Part shown: in pieces, positions 33,181-43,991 of the stretch
Position numbering within the stretch: position 1 is the first letter of the stretch
How the letters are laid out: each line of letters starts with the position of its first letter
NCBI RefSeq assembly: GCF_019279795.1
Contig: NC_056739.1
Span: 14,560,792 to 14,624,791 of the forward strand
Origin: Protopterus annectens
Taxonomy: Eukaryota > Chordata > Ceratodontiformes > Protopteridae
Reading direction: 5' to 3'
DNA: 64,000 nucleotides
Notes under the pieces: model-generated
What the model saw: the letters and a program-made list of their open reading frames with translations, nothing else
What the model was told of the DNA's origin: nothing
Databases searched by the model: none
Translations under genes and position numbers: made by a program

Positions 33181-34037
33181 TATGGTTACGATATCCAGTC
33201 TCAGACAAATCCACTTACTTGTGTGAAACCCCCTGCCAAAAAACAATGACTCCATTCTCAATAAAATAATGTGCTGGCAAGAATGCATGGCTGTGATAAT
33301 ACATAAGCCACAGTCTTAAACAGTCTTCCATTAAATTTAAGTAATTGCAGCACACCAGCAATATTTTAGCTCTAACATAAGGCAGAAGATTTTTTTTTGT
33401 TTTTTTACACAGTTACAGTGCTGGCGAGAATGCGTGGCTGTAATAATACATAAGCACCCATTTTTTTTCAGAAAAATTATGACACAGAATGTTTTCCCCA
33501 GTAGGATACTTACCTTCTTCCCAGCCTAGAAGGATTACTAGCCAACCATCATGACGAAGCCCAAAGAGAAAGCACAGTTTGATGGTGTGAAATCTCTGAA
33601 TTTTTTGGCACCTTAACCACTACTTTTATATGCATCTGTCTAAGCCCCACAGTGGTAAGGGCATGTGGAAGGTGCCTGAACCTTTGCGAAATGGGTGTCA
33701 GGATATCATTTACACAGCTTAGGCTACTGCAACAGTGATATAACAATGAATATCTAACAGAAAACTTAGAGCAAGTGAACAGAACTTCTTAGACTGCAGT
33801 ATATTAAATACAGAGACAAATGACACTGCTACAAGTTTATATTTGCCGGATGAGTGGAACAAGATAATTACAATCTTACAACAACTTCATGCCATATAAC
33901 ATTTAAAGCACTGTCCAGAAAAACTTCCCAGCTCCCAGTGCAATTAACTCACAGGAGGTATTGCATAACACTAGCACAACCTAGTTCTTCCTTAATTCCA
34001 AAACTATTTTTGTATATACTAAAATGTGTATAAGAAT
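33181..34037. other. unassigned stretch between E5 and E7
   Basis: No gene recognised. It includes two direct copies of a motif of about 38 bases (33271 and 33419). A 65-codon minus-strand frame at 33549-33746 is not recognised and not supported. Confidence 0.35.
33271..33457. repeat. pair of direct repeats of an unclassified element
   Basis: gtgctggcaagaatgcatgg at 33271 and gtgctggcgagaatgcgtgg at 33418 each continue with ctgt(a/g)ataatacataagc. They are about 147 bases apart. A related inverted copy is near 20185-20207. Confidence 0.5.
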
Positions 34038-34228
34038 TAAAGGTTATATACTTACCATAACTAGGTATCTGTGTTGTCCATTTTCATTCTTCCTCAGTGA
34101 ATGGGTTATTGTTCCGATCCTTGGATCTAAGTTGGCCACATACTTCAGACTTCTAATCCAACTCCTGAGCACCTCCCTCTACCCATAACACCTTAGTCCA
34201 TCCTCAGCACTTCAGACTGAATTTGTGT
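34038..34228 (-). repeat. 3' inverted terminal repeat of E7
   Basis: Outer tip aaaggttatatacttaccat, inner part ends near cagactgaatttg. The central hairpin is reduced to GATCC, TT, GGATC. Decayed relative to E8. Confidence 0.65.
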
Positions 34229-34362
34229 CATAAAGTCCAAATTAAGTAGTTAAAGAAAAGGACAGGTAACAGAATAAGGCTCAAACCTGGAGCTATAGGC
34301 TCCAACAAGAAACCATTGGGTCACTCCAGAAGATTACAGTTAGGGGAATGGAAGGGGGGGGT

Positions 34363-34462
34363 TGAGGAAGAATGAAAATGGACAACACAAATGCCTAGTT
34401 GTGGTGAGTACATAACCTTTAAATCTGATGCTGTCCTTTTAATTCTCACTCAACAAATGGGA
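34363..34462 (-). repeat. internal complementary region of E7
   Basis: Left half gaggaagaatgaaaatggac then gtggtgagtacataaccttt complements the outer 3' ITR; right half starts aaatctgatgctgtcc and would match the lost 5' tip. Confidence 0.7.
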
Positions 34463-34496
34463 CAGAGTCTCTAGCTATGTGAATCTTGGGTGGCCC

Positions 34497-35500
34497 TCAT
34501 GGAAGGATATTCCAAAGAACCGCTGAACCAAGGGCAGCTCTGCTTCTGGAGATTAGGTCCATTTTGTAATGAATAACAAAGGTATGAACACTGGACCATG
34601 TGGCTGCTGAGCAAATATAATCAATTGAAGTTTTTGACCAAAAAGCAGATGAAGTGGCCATGGAGCTAGTTGTGTGGACTTTAGGAGGTCTTGGTATAAA
34701 AATGCTTTGTTGGAAATAGATCCAAGAAATGCAATTAGTTATCCATTTAGCCAATGTAACTTCAGATATTGGATAACCCAGTCGTCTTGTTGAGAAGGAG
34801 ACAAAAAGCTGGTCTAATTTTCTGATTTATTTAGTTCTGTGTAAATATAAATGTAATTGCCTTTCCACATCCAGAAGACGTAGCATGTATTCTCCTTTGT
34901 TTGAAAAATTTAGAAAGAAAACAGTAAATGAATGGATTGGTTAATGTCAGATTCAGGAGCCATTTTAGGTAAAAAAAGAAGGGTTAGTTCATAAATTAAT
35001 TCCTGTCTTGATGGAAAATAATGCATCAAGTCTTTGATGAAAGAGCCTGGAGTTCAAAAATCCTTTTGGCAGAAGTGATAGCCACTAAAAAGGTTGTTTT
35101 CCAAGACAGATACTTTAAATCCCTTTTTTGTTGAAGATTCAAAGGGTTTTTGAGTCAGACCTTGTAGTACTACTGCCAAGTCCCAAGGAGGTGAAAGATC
35201 ATTTACTGGGGGTCTGAGGAGGAAAGTGCCCTTCAAGAAAGCCTTATATAACTTACAAGCAGCCAAATAATTGTTATCCCCTGTATGAAAATTTGATATG
35301 CCTGCCAACTGTAGTTCAATCTTAGAAAAAAATAGCTCCTTCTTTGAAAAGAGCAGCCAGAAAATCAAGAACAGCAGAGACATGAGCGGTAAAGGGTCAG
35401 TGTTGTTTCTTAAGGCCCAAAGGGAAAATCTTTTCCATTTGCTCTTGCAAATGTTTTGGTGGAGTCTTTTTGTGAGAATAATAAAATGGTACATACTGGA
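34497..35500 (-). pseudogene. tyrosine recombinase of E7, decayed
   Basis: Frame 35494-35054 gives SKWKRFSLWALRN, a QLAGISNFHTG core motif and ends before the first catalytic Arg (SARR region reads FCQKDF). Frame 34754-34497 gives HTTSSMATSSAF where sister copies have HSTRALATS, so the second catalytic Arg is lost (H-T-T-S). AATWSSVHTFVIHYKMD keeps the Trp and Tyr. Several frameshifts. Not functional. Confidence 0.75.
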
Positions 35501-35847
35501 GAAGAAAGCATGAGCTGTCTGCCTATTACTGGAATTGAAGAAGATGTGTGGTTAAGTTTGTTGGCTGGGATATTGGGATGATTCATCCCTGAGAGGTTTG
35601 AGAGAAGATCTGGAGTTGGGTCCAGTATCTATTGAGGATAATAAAAAGGAGACCAAAGGAAGGGGAATCACACCTGGTGAGGCCAGAAAGCAGCAATGAG
35701 GATGACCGAGCTATTCAACTGCATTGCTTTCTTTAGAAATTTTGGGATCGAAGGAAGTGGGGTATAAGTGTAAAGGAAACCAGATGGCCAAACATGAACT
35801 AAAGCATCTCTCATAGACTCTCCCTAAGGGAATCAGGGTAAAATTCT

Positions 35848-36247
35848 GGTTCTATACTGAATTAGCAAATGCTTAGAAAAGTGAACGCTAATTCATCAAT
35901 CCCTTTTAAGCAAAAACTTACGATCCCGAACACCCGGAACAGCAATTTTTTTCATAGGGCAAAAAAATCGCTGGGCCGGTTTTGGGAATTCGCCATTTCC
36001 TCCACTGTGGTGCGATCTTGGAGTTGGTATATTTAAGTAGGGGGGGGGGTGTGGGGGGCTTTGCCCCCCACATTATATAATGTTTTAAGTTTTTATTTAT
36101 TTATTTTTTTTCCTGGACCAGCAATTTTTTTTTTCCATGGGAAAAAAAATCACTGTTCTGAGTGTTCGAGATTTTAAGCTTTTGCTTAAAAATGGTCGAT
36201 GAATTAGCGTTCGCTTTTCTAAGTGTTCACTAATTCAATATAGACTC
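35848..36247. mobile_element. foldback DNA element (MITE-like) 1 in E7
   Basis: About 400 bases with terminal inverted repeats of roughly 70 bases. The left end (ggttctatactgaattagc...) matches the reverse complement of the right end (...gctaattcaatatagactc) with few mismatches. Flanking octamers aaaattct (35840-35847) and aaatgcct (36248-36255) could be a decayed 8-base target duplication. No transposase frame. The interior includes a G/C run palindrome (ggggggctttgcccccc). Confidence 0.75.
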
Positions 36248-36545
36248 AAATGCCTGCTGCACTTGTTGTTGTGGGGGGACACAAAGACATCGCAGGAAGG
36301 GAGGTCCCAACGAAGGAAAATTTTCTCCACTACTGATTGACTGAGAGACCACTTGTGAGGCATCAGAATGGACCTGCTGAGTTTGTCCGTTAGTACACTG
36401 GATTTCCCTGGAATGTGCATTGCTACTAGAAAGCAGTTGAAGAAGACCGTCCATTGCCACATTCTTGCAGCCTCCCGGCAGAGATGATAAGACAAGGTTC
36501 TCCCTTCTTTGCTGATGTACCACAATACAGACATGTTGTCGGTTT

Positions 36546-36928
36546 GGGTCTATATTACGTGATCAAAAGACGTTTTCATCAAATGCCTTTTCATCGACAC
36601 ATAAACAGCAAACTCCCAAAACTTTGAACGGCCAGTTCAATGAATTTTTTCCCAGGGGAAAAAATCACTTGGCCAAGCAAACACCAAACAAACTCTCAGA
36701 CCCTATAAAGTGGGGGGCTTTGCCCCCAACACCTCCTCTAACTAAATATACCAACTCCAAGCTCGCACTGCAGTGGAGAAAAGAGCAAATTCCTGACGAT
36801 GGCCAAGCAGTTTTTCCCCTGGGAAAACATTTGCTTAAGTGGCCGTTCAGAGATTTGGGACTTTGCTGTTCATGTGTCGCTGAAAAGGCATTTGATGAAA
36901 ATGCCTTTTGACAACATAATATAAACCC
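36546..36928. mobile_element. foldback DNA element (MITE-like) 2 in E7
   Basis: 383 bases with inverted repeats of about 85 bases: GGGTCTATATTACG... at the left and ...ATAATATAAACCC at the right. A perfect 8-base duplication gtcggttt flanks it (36538-36545 and 36929-36936). No coding capacity. The 8-base duplication allows hAT, P or Merlin; the GG start favours a Merlin-like family, but this is inference. Confidence 0.85.
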
Positions 36929-37978
36929 GTCGGTTTGAATCGCAAGAATCCATAGAGGAAGAGCATCTTGAAATGCCTGAAATGCTAAAACGTCTGCTCT
37001 CATCTCCAGGATGTTGATATGCAAATGTTTCTCTTGGAGAATCATGTGCCTTGGACTGTACTTCCCAAGTAATGACACTCCCCACCCCAATTCAGAGGCA
37101 TTCATGGTCACTGTGGCCAGTGAAGTAGGAAAAACAGAGTTGGGTGAGGTAAATGTCTGACTGGATCCACCAGTGAATATGGTGTTTTCATATTTGTATA
37201 AGCTTGACTGGAAAAGATAGGGGTTGTCAAAGACCAGCTACAGTCAACTGAAAGGCACGCATAAAGTAGCATGCTAAAGGAAGTACAACTGTTGCTGCTG
37301 CTACAAATCTCCAAATCTTGGAGAATTAGTCTGGCTCAAGGAGTCCGATGAAATAGAATTTGAGGAACCTGAGATCTGAATATGTCTATGCGATGAGTAG
37401 TCAAAGAGGCAATTTGAGTTGCTGCGTTTAGATATGCATCAATAAACTCCAGGCTCTGTACTGATGTCAGGTTTGATTTAACATAACTGACTGTGATACC
37501 TGGTGAGTGACAAGTCTGGAGCAAATCCTTCCTGGATTGTTGTAGGGCATGCATTGTAGGGGCAGTGAGGAGCCGGTCATCTAGGTATGGAAACACTCAG
37601 AATCCTTTAAGTCTCAAGTGAGCTGCCACCACTGCTACACATTTGATGAACACCCTGGGGGCTGTGATGAGTCTATAGGACATGGCTCTGAACTGGTAAT
37701 GACTGGCTCCCAGCTGAAAGAGCGTCTCCAGGAGCGCCTGTCAATTTTGATGAGTAAATACACATCCTGAAGATCTATTGAACACATCCAACTGTCCTTG
37801 CGCAGAAATGGCAGAATGGACTGGACCATGGCCATTCAGAACTTTGACTTCACAAACTGATTTAGTTTACTTAGATCTAAAACTGGTCTCAGGTCTCCTG
37901 TCTTTTTTGGCACTAAAAAGAAATGTGACTAAGTTCTGAATCCTATCTGGTGGTACCTCCTTAATGATCCTTTTATAG

Positions 37979-39488
37979 GTTCATAGGTGTGTACTAGGCT
38001 AATGGCCCTAGAGCCTTTACAAGCCTAGCCCATAGGATTACCCTGGCATCGTGCCACCCATCCTTTGTTCCCAGTATCTCTGTCAAGTAAAGCCACTGGA
38101 GTGATCCCTGGGGTGAATTTTCTATTTCCCATCCACTCATCAAGATTTCTCTTGAAGAGGGCTAGTGAGGTGCTCTGCTTAACATGTATGGAAAGTCTAT
38201 TCCATAGCATGGGCAGTCTCTGGGTTATGAACCTGTCCCTCCAGCATGTTCTGTTGATTGTGGTAATGAGGTCTCGAGTGTGTGGTGCGGAGGGATTAGG
38301 ATTTCTTTAGATGTAGCATTTCTAATGGAGCTGGGTCAGACATGGCTTTGTAAGTCAAACAGAGATCGCCTCTAAGTAGGTGATATGAGACAGAGAATAG
38401 TTGGAGTTTTTTTAGTCTGTCCATATAGGATAAATGTTTAAGGCCTAAGATCCTCTTTGTGAGGTACTTTTGTGGCCTCTCCAGTTGTTGCAGGTGTTTA
38501 ATGAGGTACATGCCAAATGGGGCATTGTACTCAATGACTGGCCTAATGAGGGAAAAGTAGAGGGAGACAATGACCTCCTTCTTCCTGGATGCAAAACCCT
38601 TAGTAATGAGATGTGCCACATAGAAAGATTCTGGCCACAGTGGCAATGCGGTGGTCAAAAGAAAGGTTGCTGCCAACCTGTGTTCACAGATCTCTTATAA
38701 CGCGCCTTCTGTGTTCAGTATACTACCATTGATGTGGTAATTCATGGGAACCAGGTTTTTTCCAAAGGGGATGACGACACATTTTTTGGCATTGAGCTTA
38801 AGGCCATGGTTCTGACACCAGTCGTTGGTCTCAGTGAGGCCTTTCTGTAGGATGTCAACATCACTTGGGGAGTTAATAATAGCTCCCAACTTGCAATTGT
38901 CTGTGAACTTTGTCAGCCAGAGTCCCTTCATGTTGGCCTGGACTTCAGAGAAGTAGATACCAAACAGGAGAGGACCCAGGACCGAACCCTGTGGGACTCC
39001 ACTCTTGACTGGTCAGCAGTCTGGCTTGGAGTCAGCTACTTTCACACTATGGGTTCTGTGAGCCAGTTTGCAACCCACCTAGTGATATAGGGGTTGATGC
39101 CTAGCGTAGTGAATTTTTCTATGATTCCTGAGTGGGGAATAGTGTCAAAGGCCTTGGCCAGATCAAGGTAGGCTCTATGAACTACCTTGCCTTCATCCAA
39201 AGCTATGGTGACTGGCTCAAAGAAGTTGACCAAGTTGAGCAGGCATGATCTACCCTTCACATAAGTCCATGATGATGCGTTCCATGGCTTTGCATATCAG
39301 ACTCGTCAGGCTAATGGGGCGATAGTTCCCAGGGTCTGTAGTTGCTCCTCCTTTGTGGAGAGGGATGACTGCAGCAGTGCATCATTCAGTAGGGACAAAG
39401 CCTGAGGTGAGGCTGCGACTGAACAGGGCACACAGGTGAGGTGCCAGTTCACTCTGTAGTTCATGTAGAACACAGCCAGGGATACTGC
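37979..39488 (-). mobile_element. CR1/L2-group LINE, copy 2, 5' truncated
   Basis: Shares the 3' end of copy 1 (ttcataggtgtgtactaggc) and the same C-terminal RT block. It retains more RT: SGFVPTEW, KGGATTDPGNYRPISL, ICKAMERIIM, then YLDLAKAFDTIPHSG, SGVPQGSVLGPLLFGIY, FTDNCKL (FADD in copy 1, so an active-site Asp is lost), WCQNHGLKLNAKKC and LSIHVKQSTSLALFKRNLDEW. Stops and frameshifts throughout. It is inserted in the RT of E7 at TTTTAT. Confidence 0.85.
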
Positions 39489-39689
39489 CATATGTAGCAG
39501 CTTTTGAATTGCTTGTGCTGCAGCCTTCCTCTGACTGGGTGGAACATCCAGAACCATCTTTCTTTTGGAGACTGGGGGCTAGGAAAATGGTACGAAGCAA
39601 CCTCTGGATATTAATTTTAGTACCCAGGTATCATTTGTTATAGCAGCCTAGGTGTCTGGGTTCAAGGACAAGTGTCGCCTAACTTTCTG

Positions 39690-42293
39690 CACAGGTGGAC
39701 AATCAGGCAGCATTTCAGGAGCACTGAAAGGGTCTATCTAAGAAGGAATCTCAGAAACCCTTGATTTTGTAGGCATTCTCTGCCTCAATGGTGACGTCTA
39801 CCATTAGAACTGGCTCCTCTGCCTCAGAAAGAGTTGTCACTGTGTGAATCCGGGAAAGGTTCCTGAGATTTGCAGAACCACATTTTCTTACTGCCTCTCT
39901 GATTTCTAGAGAAGGTTCATTGAGGGGTAGAAAGCTTGACTCCAATGGCAGATAGGGTCATTCCTTCTAGTTCACTGTGGGTAAGCATTTCTTTCACAAA
40001 AGGACCAAACAAAGATGTTCCATCAAAGGGAGCACTGATGAAAGATGACTTGAAAGTATCCCAAAAGTCACATAGCTGCATCAAAGCATGTCCATGAGGT
40101 ACCTCCTGCTGTGTGACAGTTCAACCTCATGGACACACTGGAAACTGACAAAAGAGTGGCCAGCTGAGAAGATGATCTTTTGAAATCCTCTGCAGACATG
40201 GTCAGAGGGAGAGTTTGACAGTTCTTTCATCATATCTCTCTGTACCCTTGTAAAATGTGCCAGATAGTTCAGGGACCTCAGGGCAAAGGCTGCTGAAGCA
40301 AAAACATGCTTTCATAGGTTCAGAGGTTAGTACGAGGCTAACTGTCCTTCTGGACCATTTTAAGACTAACCAATTACTTCATGTGAGAATCAAGCCCTGC
40401 ATCTTGCGTCTGTAAGGTAAACACCTTAACCATTATGCCAACATCCCAAAATATAAGTTCATTGCTAATTACTAGGCTAGTTTTCTTAACAGACCATTCA
40501 CCAATTTCCTTCCCAAAGGTGAGAATCAAAACAGTACCTGGTGTGTGTAAGTCAAACACCTTAACCATTATACCAAGCCACGATCCTTCTATAGCTATCT
40601 GGCACCCTGAACTTCTTGTTAGTGCAAGTGGACAGAGGAGCTCTGCTCTGCTATCTCCTTTTTAGTGGCTTACAGCACCACCATTGCATCTACAGGGACT
40701 CCTTTGCTCCAGTGGGGTTTATCCTTTGGTGGGGTTAAGAACTTGTCTGAGCGACATGAGATTGGCTCAACTGGTTCCTTCCATGCCCATGAGAGAGATC
40801 AGAATGATAAGCTCATCCGCCAGGGGGAAGGTCATCCAAGATGTAGTTGGGCCAGAACTAAAAGCCTCCAGAAAGACTGACTCATCAGGAGAAGGGCTGT
40901 CAGAAGACCAACCACCTTTTTGTTTAAGACTCTCTAATATGTCTCCAAAGGAGACATCATCTGGTGTTCTGAGGAAATCTACTCCTTCCTCGAAATCACT
41001 ATCTTTAGTGAGAGATTCTAATGGGGAATCTATTGTGCCTCCTCTTGCATGTCCTCTTCAGATGGACCTGCTCAGGGGATGTTCAGGGGAGGTATCAGAA
41101 GAGAGGGGGAGTTCCTCCATGGGAACCAACTGGAAGCTAGGTGGAAATGGCTGTCCCTGTGGAACAGGTTTCCTGGACTCAGAAACAAGAGGAGGATAGG
41201 GGAAGATTTGAGGGATGATAGACCGGATCTCTAGAATGAGAAAAAGCCCTTTCCACAACCTCGAAGGCAGAAGGGTCTGGAGAAGCTGTGGCCAACTGCA
41301 CCACAATCCAAGTGTTCCAATATGGGTAAATTATGTCTCTGACCCAATCCGTGCCCAAAGGAAGGAACCAGACCTGAACTGTCCGGTGTCAAGGCTTCAA
41401 GGGCCATAGATGGATCCAACATCACTGGAGTATATCCCAGCCCCATGGATCTGAGGCCGACACTTCAGCTCCAGGGAAGACAACTGGTCAGGGATACTTT
41501 CGGAGTCAAAGAAGTAATTCTCTTCAGATCCAACTCCACTACTCTCGGGGCTGTCAGATCCTGGGGCTCCAAAAACAAATGACGCATCAGAGAAGAAGAT
41601 AAGATTGCATGAGTACTGGCAGGAAGACTCGCAGATCCAGTATGGGACAGAGCCGAGATAACTCCCATCTGTATCAGAGCTCTGAAGAACTTTTGCATCA
41701 GCCTATCCACATCCTGGAGGACTTAATGGATGATGTGATTGAATGAGGTCTACAGTGCTTTTATGGAGTCTGCATAAACAGCCTAAGGGAGATAGACTCA
41801 ATGAAGAACTTAGGAGAATGAGTCCTCAGCATGTAGGAAGTGCTAGGCTTTGGATCCAAAGACTTAGGATCCGTAACTTGAATGGTCAGACTAGCAAAGA
41901 TCACAATAGGATGCAACAGTTTCAGATCCGAATGTTTTGGATCCATGGTATGTATTTTTGGATCTGTAGAAACTGGATCTGACCATTTAGCAACTTTCAA
42001 GGATGGCTCCAATGGAGTTTTGGGAAACATCAGAGGCGATAGCTTCCTATGCTCTGAAAGAGCTTTTGAAGGCTTACTGGGGGGTTGACCCCGTGAAGAT
42101 CAGGAAGATGAGGGAGGAAGCAAACCTTTGAGAACCTGTTTGTTTCTCCTGTTAGCCATGGCTCAAGAGTTAAAGTTGCACAGATTGAACAGCTTGTATT
42201 TAATTGAGCTGGATCCACATTGTGGGCATCTGAGTTAGGAACTTTATGCACACAAGTAGTACATTTTTTAAAACCTGTTGGTTTGTCGGCCAT
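39690..42293 (-). pseudogene. gag: gag-like ORF of E7, decayed, split by a SINE
   Basis: Start at 42293 (MADKPTGFKKCTTC). The Cys/His cluster is incomplete after TSCSICA. A diverged Ser/Asp/Pro-rich middle follows with SDP-like units (41700-42030), then remnants of the block around 40930-40960 and 40670-40720. The SINE at 40311-40583 interrupts it where sister genes read SSATF. The C-terminal RG-rich part is poorly preserved near 39780-39870. Not translatable. Confidence 0.7.
40311..40583 (-). mobile_element. tRNA-derived SINE with two tRNA-like units and a LINE-like tail
   Basis: Minus strand 5' to 3': first tRNA-like unit at about 40583-40505, second at about 40440-40372, then a tail ending at 40311. 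Each unit has an A box (TGGTATAATGG and TGGCATAATGG) and a B-box-like segment (GTTTTGATTCT and GGCTTGATTCT). The tail GTTAGCCTCGTACTAACC ... CCTATGAAA matches the LINE 3' end (ATTAGCCTAGTACACACC TATGAAA). No TSD is clear. Confidence 0.75.
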
Positions 42294-42448
42294 GACAGTA
42301 TGAAAAATCTAAGAAGGGAAAAGTGTAGAAAAGGAAGAACAATTTTTTTTTTTTTTTTTTTTTAGAAGGGGAGAATGCCACCAATGTTCTGTTGAACAGA
42401 AGGGAAAGAAAGACAAACTATCAGCAATAGTAATTGGAAGAAAAAGAA

Positions 42449-42630
42449 GTTATGTATTTATCATAACATTCCAACTGTGTTGTTCATTTTCATTCTTCCT
42501 CAGCTTATGTGTTCAGATCTGATCCCTCAGATCTGACTCAACCACTGCAAAAGCTCATGGCAACCAGAAAGCTCTCGAGCTACCACCTTACCTATAATGC
42601 ACCAACCCCAATTACCATAGATCTTGTTTG
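42449..42630 (-). repeat. 3' inverted terminal repeat of E8
   Basis: Outer tip agaagttatgtatttatcat; inner end agatcttgtttgc. Perfect hairpin 42514-42535: CAGATCTGA, TCCC, TCAGATCTG. Confidence 0.8.
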
Positions 42631-42770
42631 CTAAGGAAAAGTAGAAAGACACAATGCAGTCACAAATCGAGATTAGACTATATCTGGAGCTATATTCCAA
42701 GGAAGTGGTATACTTATAACACTTGCTCTTCCAGGAGTTTGTAGAACAGGGAGTTGGTGAGACGGGAGTT

Positions 42771-42872
42771 GAGGAAGAATGAAAATGGACAGTAAAGATG
42801 GAACATTATGGTACGTACATAACTTTTTTATCTGATTTTGTCAATTTTCATTGTATCCTCAACTTATGGGAC
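42771..42872 (-). repeat. internal complementary region of E8
   Basis: Left half (gaggaagaatgaaaatggac, then gtacgtacataactt) complements the 3' ITR tip; right half (tatctgattttgtcaatttt) would complement the unseen 5' tip. Confidence 0.75.
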
Positions 42873-42906
42873 AGAGTCCCCAGCTACCTAATTCCTCTGG
42901 GTGGAC

Positions 42907-43991
42907 TCAAGGAAGGATATTCTTGAGCACCATTGAGCCAAATGATGCTCTGCCCCTGCACACCATATCCAGTTTGCAATACGTAACAAATGCATGGGTT
43001 GTAGCCCAAGTTACTGCTGCACAAATGTCATCCATGGAGGCTCTAGACTGGAAGACTGAGGAAGCAGCCATGACTCTAGTGAAATGAGCTTGTAATGGTT
43101 TCGATAAGGTAATGTCCAATCTGTTGTATATATAAGAAATACAATCTGTAACTCATCTGGCTAGAGTAATTTTGGTAACATGTTTCCCTAGTTTCATGTC
43201 AGAAAAACAGAAAAATAACTGGTCAGACTTCCTGAAATTTTCTGTTCTGTGTAGGTAAAAACGTAATTGCCTGTGAACATCCAATAAATGTCACTTGTAT
43301 TCACCTTTGTTAGAAATTCTGGGGAAGAATACCAGCAAATTAATAGACTGATTTATATTAGCCTCTGAAACCACTTTGGGGAGAAAGGAAGCGTTAGTTC
43401 ATAAAGTGACCCTGTCTTTGTGAAGGATCAAGTAAGGTGACTTTGAAGATAATGCCTGAATATCCAAAATTCTTCTGGCAGAAGTAATGACTATTAGAAA
43501 AAAAATTTTCCAAGATACTTAAGGTTACATTTAGCTGCAAGTTCAAAGGGGGATTGAGTAAGATGCTGGAGTACCAGGTTGACATCCCATGGGGGATTAG
43601 GGTCCCTAAACGGGGGCCTGAGAAGAACAGTACCTCGCAAGAAGGATTTGCATAGTTTATGGGAGGCAACAGAAACAACATCAAATCCTATGTGAAAATG
43701 TTATATTGCTGCTAGCTGAACCTTCACTGTGGAGAAGCTAGCGCCTTCTTTAAAAAGTACAGCTAAAAATTCAGGGATACTACGCAAAGGGGCTGAAAAG
43801 AGGTCAATATTATTTTGGTGGGCCCAGTAAGCAAATTCTGCATTTACGGGAGTATAGTTTACATGCAGACGGTTTATGGGAAATAAGGGCATTTGACAGA
43901 CCGGAGAGAAAAGCATAGGCTGTCTGGCTATTACTGGAACTGGAGAAGCCAAGCAGTCAAGCCTGAGGTTCAATATGCCTGGATGAATCAT
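42907..43991 (-). pseudogene. tyrosine recombinase of E8, decayed
   Basis: Fragments in three frames: 43991-43701 (KVQLAAI), 43684-43394 (a damaged NSHYFCQKNFGYSG where sister copies have VAITSARRVSEL) and 43119-42907 (HFTRVMAASSVFQ with H-x-x-R, and AAVTWATTHAFVTYCKLD where the nucleophile Tyr seems displaced). Not functional. Confidence 0.7.

Larger units (their letters stand above)
35501..39720 (-). pseudogene. pol: RT, RNase H and Dam-like region of E7, interrupted
   Basis: Pieces of one gene split by other elements. 36534-36256: SVLWYISKEGRTLSYHLCRE, ILMPHKWSLSQS and CDVFVSPHNNKC (RNase H end and Dam-like start). 37111-36937: ELGWGVSLLG and HINILEMRADVLAFQ (RNase H). 37596-37336: FPYLDDRLLTAPT (YLDD). 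37835-37635: MCSIDLQDVYLLIKIDRRS. RT N-terminal sequence (VPPSQRKAAAQAIQKLL) is at 39557-39490, beyond the inserted LINE. Many frameshifts. Confidence 0.8.
34038..42448 (-). mobile_element. DIRS retrotransposon E7 (old, multiply interrupted)
   Basis: Minus-strand DIRS copy of the family whose tips read gaagaatgaaaatggacaac. It has 3' ITR, ICR, YR, RT/RNase H and gag, all decayed. It carries two foldback DNA elements (35848-36247, 36546-36928), a LINE fragment (37979-39488) and a SINE (40311-40583). E8 begins in its 5' leader at 42449, so the 5' ITR of E7 would lie right of the window. Confidence 0.85.

Noticed and set aside
33549..33746. Minus-strand frame of 65 codons
   Set aside because: Unrecognised, short and without context; open frames of this length are expected by chance.
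40372..40583. Functional tRNA genes
   Set aside because: A and B boxes are present, but the acceptor stem and B box are degenerate and the units sit inside a SINE with a LINE-like tail.
42343..42363. T run of 21 as the tail of a retroposed gene
   Set aside because: It lies in the leader of E7 with DIRS gag on the left and E8 on the right; no retroposed gene body is attached.
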